The notes under the pieces are model-generated. The model worked only from the letters and a program-made list of their open reading frames with translations. It made no database searches and had not been told where the DNA came from. Source: Lycorma delicatula (taxonomy: Eukaryota; Arthropoda; Insecta; Hemiptera; Fulgoridae). Taken from it: DNA of 64,000 bases. The DNA lies in contig NC_134456.1 in assembly GCF_047948215.1 (NCBI RefSeq), positions 79,908,515 through 79,972,514 of the forward strand, written 5' to 3'. The position numbers and the translations under genes are program-made. Positions within the stretch are counted from its first letter, which is position 1. Each line of letters begins with the position of its first letter. Shown one piece after another: positions 52,199 through 63,670 of this stretch.

Positions 52199-52594
52199 TT
52201 AAATTTGATATTGTGGTTTTATGTGCACATATATTCCTTCATTTAATGCAGCTGGTGATTTAATTATAGCTACATATATTGCAATTGCAATTATTGATGT
52301 TAGTGTCAACAATCCCATTGCCAGTGAAATTATAAATACAAACCATAAAGTTTCTTCTGTCATTATTTCACTAATTTTAATTTGTCTTTGCACTAATTCT
52401 AAGTTTTCTTTGTGCATTTTAGAATTGACTTTTTTAAATAACTGTTTGGCTTTGTTTACATCGTTATTAGTGTTCTTATATCTAAATTCTTCATTCTCTA
52501 AACAGTAATCTTCTTCTAAGCTTTTATTGGAATTAATTACTTGTGCATTAACAATCGCTATGAATATCATAAGATTAAATATTATCATTTTCAT
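52199..52594 (-). CDS. Unrecognised small single-pass membrane protein, nested antisense in MADD intron 9
   Basis: This is a 131-codon open frame on the strand opposite to MADD; I do not recognise the family. The chosen start is the Met that directly begins a signal peptide ([17 protein letters not shown], likely cut before QV). The frame stays open 25 codons further upstream (Met at 52669, inside MADD exon 10 antisense), but that start would bury the signal peptide. Residues ~18-85 are polar, with one Cys and an amphipathic, coiled-coil-like stretch around [20 protein letters not shown]. Residues ~82-111 form a long hydrophobic span ([18 protein letters not shown] onward). The ~20-residue tail contains YVHI, fitting a YxxPhi sorting motif. 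This topology suggests a type I surface or vesicle protein. The stop overlaps an AATAAA (52194-52199 complement). It may be single-exon, or the last exon of a spliced gene. Coding status is inferred from length and composition. Confidence 0.6.
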   Translation of the reverse strand: MKMIIFNLMIFIAIVNAQVINSNKSLEEDYCLENEEFRYKNTNNDVNKAKQLFKKVNSKMHKENLELVQRQIKISEIMTEETLWFVFIISLAMGLLTLTSIIAIAIYVAIIKSPAALNEGIYVHIKPQYQI

Positions 52595-52623
52595 TAACTT
52601 TGTATTTCTATAATGTGTTCCAG

Positions 52624-52757
52624 CATGGTAATGACATTGACTTAAAACCTGTTGTTTCACGACAGTCACATAGAAAGAGTTTTAATGTCCATTCTGGTAT
52701 TGATTCAGCTGGTGATCTTCTTTTCCTAGAAGTTAGAGAGGATGGTCTGGTTCTAAG
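52624..52757 (+). CDS. MADD: MADD exon 10 of window (start of PH-like region)
   Basis: The exon is 134 bp, phase 0 to 2 (donor gtaaaa). It encodes [20 protein letters not shown], then [20 protein letters not shown], then GLVLR. The alternating beta-strand pattern opens the C-terminal PH-like domain. Its 5' edge lies 29 bases from the start codon of an antisense ORF (52199-52594), so the two units probably overlap as transcripts. Confidence 0.94.
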
Positions 52758-53290
52758 GTAAAAATAATATTTATCAAATTATAGCTCAGATTTTATTTTA
52801 TAATAATTAGGTTATATTTCTTAATTTTCAATATCTTCCATCACTTACATTTAAAGAAGCAATGTTTATTGCATATTTACTGCTTATCAGCTGTTATCAT
52901 TAATAACAGTTTTACATAACATTAGAAAATAAGTTTAATATTAAAATTAATATACTGTAAACGTTTTTTTTTCTAGAGTATTTTATAAGCAAATAAATAT
53001 TTTCTTATTTTTTTAAATTTCTTTCTAGGTATTAAAATAAAGTCACTTGAGTAAATTTTTCTGTAGATTATTTCATGAATACTAAAAATGCCATTTATTT
53101 TTACAATTTTTATAAGGAAATTGAAGGAGAAAAGGGTTCTAAAAATCGTTTAATTAATATCCTGTATGATTTAATTGACAAGTTGAGAGTAAGAATCTTT
53201 CATTTTCTCTGCTCATGACACCACTTCTTTAACCTCGGTTAAAGGCATAAGCATGTAGTTATTTTGGTGGCAAAATAAACTAATCATATA

Positions 53291-53356
53291 ATCAAATAAA
53301 CTAATCATATAATTAGTAATTAATTCCACTTTCTTATCAAAATTACCCTTCTATAC
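53291..53356 (+). repeat. 66-bp direct repeat, copy 1
   Basis: Starts atcaaataaactaatcatat. Nearly identical to 53758-53823. Its first ~20 bases are also preceded by a tandem partial copy (53275-53290). Confidence 0.8.
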
Positions 53357-53757
53357 AATTTTGCCAAAAACAGATTTTGTACTATTTTCTAATCTATACA
53401 TTTGATTGTCCAATGTTAGAATTTGAAACTGTTACTTTTGTAGAAAGAAGTTGGATAATTATTAAACTTTATAATTCCAGTAATAAAGTGGAAGAAAAAC
53501 GTTTGCTTCTTATTCAGTTCCTAAATTTTACACCATTAGAGTTGTTGAAAATATCTGCAGTATGTATTCTTTTTGTAAGTAGTAATAAATCGGTTTCATT
53601 TATTTTCTCCTTGTATAATTTCTGATCTTCAAGATATTTAGTACATTGAAATTATAAAACACAAACTGCCCTTTCACCTATTATTTTCTTAATGTTATCA
53701 GTTATCTACAACAAAGTGTTTCTTATGAACAGAACCTTTTTATTTAGGAAGTTGCCT

Positions 53758-53823
53758 ATCAAATAAATTAATCATATAATTAGTAATTAATTCCACTTTC
53801 TTATCAAAATTACCCTTCTGTAC
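53758..53823 (+). repeat. 66-bp direct repeat, copy 2
   Basis: Starts atcaaataaattaatcatat and lies 467 bases downstream of copy 1 with only a few substitutions. Confidence 0.8.
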
Positions 53824-55061
53824 ATGACTCATAATTAGTATTATTAGTGTTAGATAATAACCTCTCATGATTCAAATGCTTAAAGCATTTTTCAGACATT
53901 AAAAATTACTACCAGTAGAAATGTAGAATGTACAGTACCATATTCCATATTGTAAAAATGTATTCCATATTAATGAAAATGTAATGTTCTGTATTATTAG
54001 TACTTTGCTGATTTTTGAAAATAAAATTACAATATGTTTCTATCGTAACAGGATAGGAAAGTTCCCGTAGAATAAGTTAGTTGTCCAATCTCCTTGAAAG
54101 AAAATGTGCTTATCCCTACAACTTACTTCTTCTCCAAAGCTTAATAATTCTTTTATCTTATTTGTTCATATAAAACTTCAAAAATGAGTCTCTTTTAAAG
54201 CTCTGATTCCAAAGGCTTACTTGACTGATTATAACTAAAATCCATAATCTAATTTTCAAAATTTGAAATGCTCATTTTGTTTTATGTGGGTGTGGTAAAG
54301 GTCATACAACTAACTTTTATTCATTTCTGTTTTTATGCTTTTTAAGAAGCTTTGATCTCTTCATAAGTGTAACATATAAAGATATGTTTAGTTTGCCACA
54401 AATTTTGCAAGTAAATATTAAGTTACAAGAACAGATTTTTATTAATATGTATTATTTTATAAGTGTAAGTGGGAGTGAAGGGAACACAACTTTTATTTTG
54501 GGTGAGTATATAAACTACTTCAAAGTAAAAACATTGATTGTCTAAAGGGATCTGATGACATTGCATAATAGATTGTAAACGTTTTTGAGTTAGGTTTAGC
54601 AGATCAAATTAAACACTAACAAACAATAAATCATCAAATTTTCTAACATTCTTGTTATAGTTTTCGTTAGCTATTATTATCACTAAGTCCTTTATAATAA
54701 GAGCTTTAAAACCAGAGTTGTTTATATGGATTTACGTAAAAGACATTTATTTGTCTCCAAAACTTAAAAACAATCAATAAACATAACACTGAATAATGTA
54801 ATTTTTTGTATTTACTCAGTGAAATTCTGACTCCAGTTCTGAGATATTTATTTATCTTCAGTCTTGACTTCACATAGTATTAATCAGAATGCAAAAATGA
54901 TTTTTGTAGTGAGGCATTAGTTTGCCTCAGTACATTTTTCAAGATTTCCATCGGTAAAAACCATACTTGTCATGTTCTAACACAAAAATTAAATAAATTG
55001 CATTTCTGTACATTATATATTCACACACACAACTATAGGCTTTTATTATGTTTTTTTACAG

Positions 55062-55200
55062 GTCAGTGAATGGTATCATAGTTGAGAGATGGTGGTATGA
55101 AAGACTAGTTAATATGACTTATAGCCCCAAAAATAAAGTTTTATGTCTCTGGAGGAAGAATGGAGGACAAACTCAGCTGCATAAATATTATACCAAAAAG
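55062..55200 (+). CDS. MADD: MADD exon 11 of window (PH-like region)
   Basis: The exon is 139 bp, completing an Arg codon and ending in phase 0 before gtgagt. It encodes [20 protein letters not shown], then [20 protein letters not shown] and KYYTKK. ERWWYE and KVLCLWR are family signatures. The acceptor follows tttttttacag. Confidence 0.96.
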
Positions 55201-58200
55201 GTGAGTTAACTTTTCTCTTTTCTAATTTTTTTTTTTTTACATTGTTGAGTAATGTTTAATATATATTGACAACTGTAAAAATCCTTGAATGTAACAATCT
55301 CAATGATCTGGCATTGCTGCACGTATACCTCTTAACTATCACTTTGGCCAGTACGAATTGCTGATGGTTCTTTGTGCACATTTATTCATAAATATGTTTT
55401 GATTATTATTATTATTATTATTTCACTGTCAAAACTTGCATTTATCATCATCACTTATTTCTGAAATCAACATTCACTTAAGAATACCAGTAAGAAATGA
55501 TTTTATATAAACAGTCATTAATATTACAACATTAATGCGATAAGAACGTTATAACAATTTTCTGATGTACAGAAAAGCCATTTAAAATCACAATAAATCA
55601 TATATGGCAACTTGTTTATTTTCACTAACAAATTGTATCATGACCGAAGAGGTGAGTGACACACAATGCGTGTATGCAACTGATTAATGGTTATTTCATT
55701 TTTTTTTTGTTTTATTTTTTTTTTTTTTTGAGAAAAAATGTATACATTTTTTCCAATATTTATTTTCTTAGCTGTGTATTTTTATTTTCAATAGCGTATA
55801 TTTCTTTATTCAACATTTTTATCACTGATAATGTGGAAGTTAGTAAAATTAGAAATTTTCTTACCGTCTGTTTGCTTCCATTCCACACCACACCATGCTA
55901 CGATTAATTCTAAAATTTATTGAAATATTGTATCTTATTGATACACTTGATTCCAGGACACCTTCAGCCACTAAAACCAGAGTTGAGGAAAAATTTTGGG
56001 TGAGGCTTCATTAGGTATGACTTGATTCTCTGAGTGTTTTAAGCCATTGTCCATCCCAGTTCTCGAATTAATGCAATTTTCATGTTTTCACCATTATTCT
56101 TACCATTTTTTAATACTGTGAGGCTTTATATTAATTTATCTATTCATATATAGAATAAATATTGTATCTTGTAATGAAAAAATATTCATTTTACAATTAT
56201 GATTGCATTTTATATACGCCTTTGTTGTTAGTAAAGTTAATGAATTTCTTACCTGGTATTTAGTTCAAATTAAAATCTGTTCAACTATTATCACTTGATA
56301 ATATGAGTAAGAAAATGTGATAATTAAAAACAATGATTATTATTATGTGGATGAAGTGGCATTTGCAAATGCTATGATTAATTTTTCTAGAGTGGGAAAC
56401 ATAGTAATTTTGGCAAAAATTACTATTTAGCATCTCATAAGCAGTTATGTACAGTGAAAGTTACAAAAATTATGTTCACAGTGATAATAATTCTATTTAT
56501 TTTCTTAATCAGCTTATCTGAACAAGTCCAGTGCCATTTTTGGGGGTTCAAAAATACCCAAATTTGCCAACAATAAGAAAAGGTTATTATGTATTTAAGT
56601 GGTCATATTTTTTTATGCATGTTTCACATAGATGTTTAATTAAGATAGATTGCAATGGAGTCCAAAAAGTATACTTGTACTTTTCATTATTTTTTAGAAG
56701 GAAAATTTCAGTAATGAAATTAGATTAATTAGGTTAACAGAAAAATGTTTGGGGAATGGAACTTTTTGTGAAGCAGGTTAAGAAAACCTAAACTGTGTTA
56801 TTAAGTGTATTTTTATTGTTTATTTTGAATAAAAATTAATTTATTTAAGTATACATGTGTTTAAATTGATTGGATTGAATTGAATAACTTGATAATTAAT
56901 TTGGTTAAAATGTCATAGGTAATAAAATATAAATTTAAAAACAATTTAGAGTAATAATTACTAAATTTTAAGAATTAATAACAATATACTTTTTGATAAG
57001 TTACCAAAAGGAATAATTGAGTGAGTGACTTGGTGCGGAGTAGATGGAAAATTGATTGTTAAGGTGGGGGATTAAAAATAGTAAAATAGTAGTGATGAGT
57101 AACAGTATAGTCTAAAAACTAATAATCAAAATCAGTAGATTATTTTACTTAGAATTCATTTTAACTGTTACTTAATGCATCATTGCTTTATAACATTGAA
57201 ATAAAACCATCCCCTAATTATTATTTTAGTAAATTATTAGTAGCCTAAAAATCTTTATTAAAAATTGCCATTTGCATTCTAATACTATAATAAAAATTAA
57301 TATAACTTGTTTCCAATAAATATCTCACATAAAAAAAGAAAATATGAACTGCCTGGGATTTGAGAAAAGCACCATATGACATCATTTTGAGTATCTATGC
57401 CATCATGCTTAAAATTATCTTATGTGAAAGCATTACAAATATCAATCACCACTAAATTATTTTTTACATGTACTTATTACATGCACTTATTAATTATAAT
57501 TGTGAAACTTGACTACCCACATTATCACTCTTTCCTCCTGCGATTTTAAATTAATACATTTGAGTTATGAATATATCAAAACAACAATCTATTTTTTTAA
57601 GGCAGCTTTAGATTTTTTCAAAATTTGATATCACTTTCAGTTATGAAATTTACCTAAAAACTACAAAAAAAAAAGGGTTTGGAAAAATTTACTCTGAGCC
57701 ATTTCTGAAAATTTATATTAATTCACTGTTAGTTTTTCAATATTTTTTTTTTTACATACTTGAAAATTATTTTTAGCTTTTTTAACAGATTAGGAAAAAT
57801 TAAGTGAATTATTCATTCTGTTTTTATATTGTAAAGCATTCTGTGTATGAAATTTTATTTTATAGATATTTCGTATTAGAGAAAATATTGTTTGTATTAG
57901 ATACCTTGAAAAACATTCATCACATTTTGAAAGAAGTTTGATAAAGATTTCAGGAATAGCTAATAGTATACTGAATTCCTTGAATAGCTCCTAGCATCTA
58001 AGTATTTGCTCTACCTGTCCTGGTTTAAATTAATAATTTCAAAGAGATATTAAGAAAAGTGAATATAATACATCTTGCTCCTTTCAACCACCTGCTCCTT
58101 TCATAATAATATAGTGTTTAATTTCTTTATTAATAAACAATGAATTGCCAGATATCAACATTAATGTAATATTTGTGATTAAATGTAACTCAAAAAATCT

Positions 58201-58791
58201 TCTCTTCTTTTCATAATTCAAAAACTTTAATATTATTTTGAACTTTACCTTAATTTCATTATCAGAGACTTTGCTGCTGTTGAGTTATTTGTTATAAAAC
58301 ACAATTTGTCAGAATGAGATAATGATTGTACAAAAGAAACCCTTTTCAGTTCAGTAATGTTCAGTAGATTATTGTTCTGCACCAGAGCAAAACCATTCAA
58401 AGACAAGTTAGACATATCACAATTAGTGGTTTATTTTTGAAAATATTTATTATATATGTTAGTTATAAGTAATAAATGCAATTTTTAGTTCTTCAATGTA
58501 TAGAATTTGGAAAAATGATCAATTATTATAATTATTTATTAATATGTTACTTTTTTGTTACAATAAGCAAGAACAATGTTTTAAAAAATTATGATTTTTT
58601 ATCTGTATGCATATAATTAAAACATGGTGTAGAAAATTTATTAACTACAATGAAATAAGGAATAAAGCCTTATCTAAATCCCTCAAGTTTTCAGAGAAAA
58701 AGGATTTTTAGAAAAAATATTAAAGTTAGGATTATTCTTTATATTTTTATTAAATAAAGCCATTTATTTAATTATTATCATATGTTTATAG
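55201..58791 (+). other. MADD intron 11
   Basis: The intron is 3.6 kb of AT-rich sequence with homopolymer T runs and a short (ATT)n at about 55405-55421. No exon, transposon protein or repeat family was recognised. Confidence 0.8.
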
Positions 58792-58971
58792 TGCAAAGAC
58801 TTGTATTATTGCATCAAAGAAGCTATGGAAAGAGCAGCAGCAAGAGGACAGGGAGTTATACAAGGTGTTGAACTTGGAGGAGAATTTCCAGTCCAAGATA
58901 TGGCTACAGGAGAGGGTGGTTTACTTCAAGTTTGTATGGAAGGTGTTGGTCTACTCTTTGTACATAGCAAG
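58792..58971 (+). CDS. MADD: MADD exon 12 of window (last visible exon)
   Basis: There are 60 codons, phase 0-0 (donor gtgggt). The exon encodes [19 protein letters not shown], then [20 protein letters not shown], then [16 protein letters not shown]. It includes the final helix of the PH-like unit and the conserved [16 protein letters not shown] stretch. The next family block (VFIEL-type) was looked for in 58972-64000 and not found, so the next exon lies beyond the window. Confidence 0.96.
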
Positions 58972-59289
58972 GTGGGTTTACATTGCATGTGTCTTTTTTT
59001 TTCTTTTTCTTTTTTATGTATAAATTTAATTTAAAAAATATATATTATAACATCATCATCAGTCATCTGAAAGGTGAGTCTTGTAAAACAGTAAGCAGCT
59101 GTCATATGTTAAATTATTGATCTTTATTAATTAAAATTATGCAAATAAACTAAAATTATATAAGTTCTTTCATGTGTATTTATTAATATATAATGCTGAA
59201 AGAATAAAGTTATATTTACTGAGGACCCATGCTGCTCATCAGCATCAGTAAATAAATTATGTTACAGATAATTTATTTTATCATCTCAC

Positions 59290-59706
59290 TTATTTGTTAG
59301 GGGTTGACGTGGTGAGTGTTTGAAAACCAAACAAATTCTGTATCTTAATTATTTGCTGAGGTAGGTGGTTTGAGTGAATTTTTAAGAGTGAGGAAATGTG
59401 TACTTTCCCTCAAAACCTTTTTAGGAATTGAGTGATAGAAGTTGCTGTTGGCTCATTTGATGGTGCTCAACGTGGTGAGTGTTTTAAAGCCCAAACAAAT
59501 TCTGTATCTTAATTACTTGCTGAGATACCTCAGTTTGAATGTCATTGAGGTAAGGCTTTGAGTATGAGAAAAACTGTTCCCTTAAAACTCCTCTCATAAT
59601 TGAGTAGTGAGCGTAGTCGGTGTATACTGGTTATCTGTGGCCTGCTGTAATGAGTGTTTTAATACCCTAACAAAATCTGTAATTGAATTAGTTAGCTGAG
59701 TAATTA
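59290..59706 (+). repeat. Imperfect tandem repeat, three units of ~163-175 bp
   Basis: The core acgtggtgagtgtttgaaaa starts at 59307 and recurs as acgtggtgagtgttttaaag at 59470. A more diverged form (taatgagtgttttaatac) begins at 59648. Each is followed by caaattctgtatcttaatta-like sequence and a shared ttgctgag/tagctgag, then a looser spacer ending in aattgagt. Spacing is 163 then 175 bases. It is not coding. Confidence 0.8.
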
Positions 59707-61389
59707 CAGAAAAATTAATTATTTTTAGATTGTCTACCAAATTTTTTTAATACATAGATTAATAAACCATAATTACTGTTATGCGAATAAAAACTATTGT
59801 GAAAAATATTAAATAATATTTTGTTCAGACAGACTTTTTTTATTCATTTATTTAAAAAATTAGAATTTTTTCTTTGAGGAAAAAGTTTATTTTGCATATC
59901 AAGTTGTATACTGAACAACCAAAATACAAGGACTTATTGCAGTAAGTCCTTGCCCATCTAGCACATATTTATATTCTGGTAAACAGCAATATTTACTAAA
60001 AGAACATCGGATTATATTTATAAACTCCATTTAAAAACACATTATATGATTTGATCAAATTCTAATCACTTGAGAGTACTTTTATTAAATTAATACATTT
60101 TTATTCAATTTTTTGCATTCTTTTTTTAAAAATTTATAAATATTACATATACTCAAATTCGTATTTAATATTTAAAAAAATTATTTTTATTCTGTATTGA
60201 TTTTATTTCTTTACTTTACTCATGCCTACATCACTATGTTTTCACTTGTTAGTATGGAATTTAACAATTCGAACCGTATAGTAAATCATACACATCTATC
60301 ACCGTTTTCTCTGAGAATTAATTTAAATTAAGCATTTAAATCATAAAACATGTTTTAATTTATATTAATATTACATTTAATTTTTCTTTTATATATTTTG
60401 ATATGTGGTGTAAATAATAATAGCTAAATTCAGCTCGGAATATTTTAAATTGTTGAAACAAACAGAAACTGTACTTCTGAAAATTGAAATATATCTGTTT
60501 TAAATTTCAAAATTAATTAATTAAAATTTCCAACTAAATTTTTATAACATCTTGTTTTTTTTTTTAATTTGAAATGGTATTAGTAATTATTACATCTGAT
60601 ATATCTAATTTTTTCTAGAAGTAAATATAAAAATTAAAGTTAACATTTTGCAAACTTAATATTTTAAATAAAATTTTATACATGTATCTAATGCAAAAAG
60701 ACTATATAAAGGTTTACAATTGTCTGAATGAAAAATTCTTTCCTCTACTTTGCGAAGTATTGTTGAAGAGTTGTGGCTTACTCATTTATGCTATGTTGGC
60801 CTGAGTCATGATACTAATCTTCCAACTTTAATTGCTAGTTCTTGAATTTATTAGTTCAGAAATAATTTGTACAAAGTACATCACCATTTAAAAATATGTT
60901 GTATTTAACTTTGTAGAATTTAGTTGTCTATGTTTGTGTTGACTTTTGTAAAGAAAGAAAATTGATTCATATAGTTTCTTTTTTCTATTGTTATATATGT
61001 ATATATTACCAGAAATTCTTTATTATTATGCTTTTATTATATAAGTGAAACAGTCATAATTTTAGAAGAGAGAATCTATTCTGAATATTTTACAAATAAT
61101 TACTGATTACCGTGGATTCTGATGATAATGAATTTGTTGTTGAATGCTTTGTCGCATTCTGAAACCACAAATTACGCCAAATAAAAGAGGACAAAAATGC
61201 GTACAATGTTTCTTTTTCAGTTAAATTATAAATATAATAAATTGTGTATGTGTGAGCATTCATATATAATTATGTTTAATATTTCCGTTTGAAAAAATCC
61301 AGAAAAGTAGAAAAAAGTTTCCTTTAATATTTATTTTTTTTTAGTCAAATTAAACAGGAATAAATAATCTATTTCCAAACTTTCCAATA

Positions 61390-62620
61390 CCTTAAATTCT
61401 AAAGTAAATGCTGGAAGTGGCTGCCATCTTCATGAATACACACTTTTTACTGTGTTTCTTGCAATTGTTTTCAGAATTTGTGGGTTGATATTTAAAACAG
61501 CTTGTTTGATGTTGACCTTCAGTTGTTTGAGGGTTTGTGGTTTGTTTGTTGCTGTAGGCTTTTTCTTTGAGGTAATCCAAAGAAAAAATCTGGCACAGTC
61601 AAATCTGAAGATCTTGGTGGCCATAAGCCATGACTAATAATGCGATCACCAAAGAATTTATTAATGAAATCAGAAGTTGAATGTGTGTAGTGTGATGTTG
61701 CACCATCATGTTGGAACCAGCAGTATTGATCTTCCTCTTCCAAGAGTACAATGAATTGTAACAAAATATTCTAATATTATTTTACAGTAATAGTGAACTT
61801 GAAGAAATGAGGACCAATAATTTTTTTCATGATATTGTACACCATACGCCCATTTTCTGCAGGTTCAATTGTTTTTCTTGATAGGTGTGGGGATTTTCAG
61901 CCCTCCAAATCCTACTGTTATGGCTGTTTACGTAGCTGTCCAGATGAAACCACCACACCTCGTCTGTGAAAAAAATCGAGTCCATAACACAAATACTCTC
62001 ACACACAAATCAATGAAACCATTGACAATATTTTAGCAATTTTTCTTTGTTTGGATCAAGAAGTTGATGAACTGTTTAATTCAATATGGTTGTAAGTTTA
62101 ATTTTTTTGTCACCCGATGAACGGTTGACTTTGGTAAATTAATTTCAGCTGACAAGCATCTAATTGATTTTTTTGGCGAGGCAGTTAATCAGTCTTTGAT
62201 TTCAGCGACTGTGTCTGCATTCAACACTATCATCGATTTTTTGTGTTCTTGTTATTAACAGAACCCTGTCTATCTAAATTTAGCTATTAACCTTAAAATT
62301 GATGTCTTGTTAGGTGCTGGTTTATCATAGTGCTTACGGCAAAAAAATTCTTGCACTATGACCATTGATGGCATGCTAAAATACGACTCAAGAATAAAAA
62401 CTGGTTTATCTTGTGAAAACGCCATCTTCTCTCTAACAGTGCCCTGAGTGTTACGATCACTTTGTTATGGCTATCAGTAGCAGTATACTGCATTGGCGCA
62501 ATATACACTTGTTGTGCAGTCCATTCCAGAAAAACTTGGGAAAGTTGAGCAGCAATTAAAATATTATTATAGAAGGATGATTGGTGGGTTGTGTTTTAAA
62601 TGGGACACCTTTAGATAAGT
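61390..62620 (-). mobile_element. IS630/Tc1/mariner-type DDE transposon, inactive
   Basis: The transposase starts at Met 62425 on the - strand (MAFSQDKPVFILESYFSM). It continues with an HTH region (NADTVAEIKD, about 62220). The catalytic part includes LLQFIVLLEEEDQYCWFQHD (61764-61705), HDGATSHYTHSTSDFINKFF and GLWPPRSSDLTVPDFFFG (about 61630-61580). The C-terminus NINPQILKTIARNTVKS ends near 61430. Several stops and frameshifts occur. The domain wording matches the same group as the remnant at 14945-16010, but they are clearly different families. Confidence 0.82.
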
Positions 62621-62979
62621 TACATTCAAATGATTTTTAGGAAACATCTTTTCCAGTATTAGTAAAATTTCCCAGGATCCTACGTCTGAAGAGCATCACC
62701 AGCTGTAAGGCTCCAATGTGTTTTACAATTCATTCTCACTTTTTATTTATTAATTTTTTTAATATGTGGTTTAAACCATTTAATGCTTTCTTATCGTTTT
62801 CAGTAATCTTTCCAGACAAATACAGATAGTTTCTTTTATTATCCATGGGGCTACATATCTAGTCATTCCTGTTGTGATTATAATGGATTGAGTTTTGATC
62901 GGATTAAAACATATACATATATATATTTAGAAAGTAAAAACAGTTTTGTAGGTAATAATTTAAAAACCTGTTTCATTTT

Positions 62980-63670
62980 CGTTTCATGTGTAAAATAATT
63001 TCTGTGTATATTTTGTCATGTACATTTTTGCCCAGCTAATGTCTTGGACTTGGTATAGACTGCCAGATGGTTGTATTTGATCATTATATCTGGTATCACT
63101 ATACCTACAGTTACTGTAGGTAACTGTTAGTCTCCAATGAAGGCAAGGGATAAAGTTCCTCTTTCAGCCAGATGAGCTCTCCTCTCCCTGGGATTTGTAT
63201 TGCCTTTCTTACTTTAGTATTGGTTGGTAATTGGTAATATCTTCCTTAAATCTCTGCATTTGGTCACATGTCATGTAGCAAATGGTTCCAGGCAAGCTAT
63301 TCCCTTTTCTCATTTCCAGTTCTTCCTTTTTCAGATAGTCAAATTGACAGCCAGGTGATCACTATAAGGTATCATTATCATATCTATAGCCAATGGATGG
63401 CCCAGTCCAGGCTCAACCTGAGAAAAATTTGATGCTGTTGGTGGAACCATGCTGAAAGTAAGGAAAGTTGTATGATAAGAATCTGTTGAACTTTGTTTTT
63501 CAACTGCATTTTAGCATATGCTGATAGGTGAACAGCAGTAGATATACTGCTGTTCACCCAGAACAGATATTGGAACTAGATATTGTTCCATTATTACAAG
63601 AAGATGTGAGTAGCAGGAAGTAGTCTGTGACCTTACCAGGACAACTCCTGGCTCTACTTTTATTAGGTTT
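62980..63670. other. GC-richer unexplained block
   Basis: The base composition differs from the surrounding intron (for example agctctcctctccctgggat near 63175). Neither strand gave a long open frame or a family I recognise. It may be a decayed retroelement. Confidence 0.35.
63527..63558. repeat. Perfect 14-bp hairpin with GATA loop
   Basis: ggtgaacagcagta and its complement tactgctgttcacc surround gata. Confidence 0.85.

Larger units (their letters stand above)
49004..52623 (+). other. MADD intron 9
   Basis: The intron is 3.6 kb. It holds a stray Tc1 piece (49325-49471), a coding-like antisense segment (51582-51764) and the antisense membrane-protein ORF (52199-52594). 49480-51580 and 51800-52190 show nothing recognisable. 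Confidence 0.85.
52758..55061 (+). other. MADD intron 10
   Basis: The intron is 2.3 kb and AT-rich. The only structure seen is a 66-bp direct repeat (53291-53356 and 53758-53823). Confidence 0.8.
3467..58971 (+). other. MADD: MADD / Rab3-GEP orthologue, internal part of gene (12 exons)
   Basis: MADD is a DENN-domain guanine nucleotide exchange factor that activates Rab3/Rab27 on secretory vesicles. It acts in synaptic vesicle transport and, in vertebrates, in TNF-receptor signalling. Twelve exons on the + strand join in a single open frame of about 614 codons. Phases at the junctions are 0,0,0,1,0,0,1,2,0,2,0 and all introns are GT-AG. The family is recognised from conserved blocks such as GVGWLK.NRLKKLMEDE (exon 2), [19 protein letters not shown] (exon 3), [18 protein letters not shown] (exon 8), [11 protein letters not shown] (exon 9), ERWWYE (exon 11) and GGEFPVQD (exon 12). 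Vertebrate family members are about 1,600 residues, so roughly a third to two fifths is present. The N-terminal DENN module and the C-terminal exons are outside the window. No promoter, start codon, stop codon or polyadenylation site of this gene is visible. Confidence 0.95.

Noticed and set aside
52221..52508. 95-codon + strand open frame
   Set aside because: It lies wholly opposite the antisense membrane-protein ORF and has no signal or domain; it is treated as its shadow.
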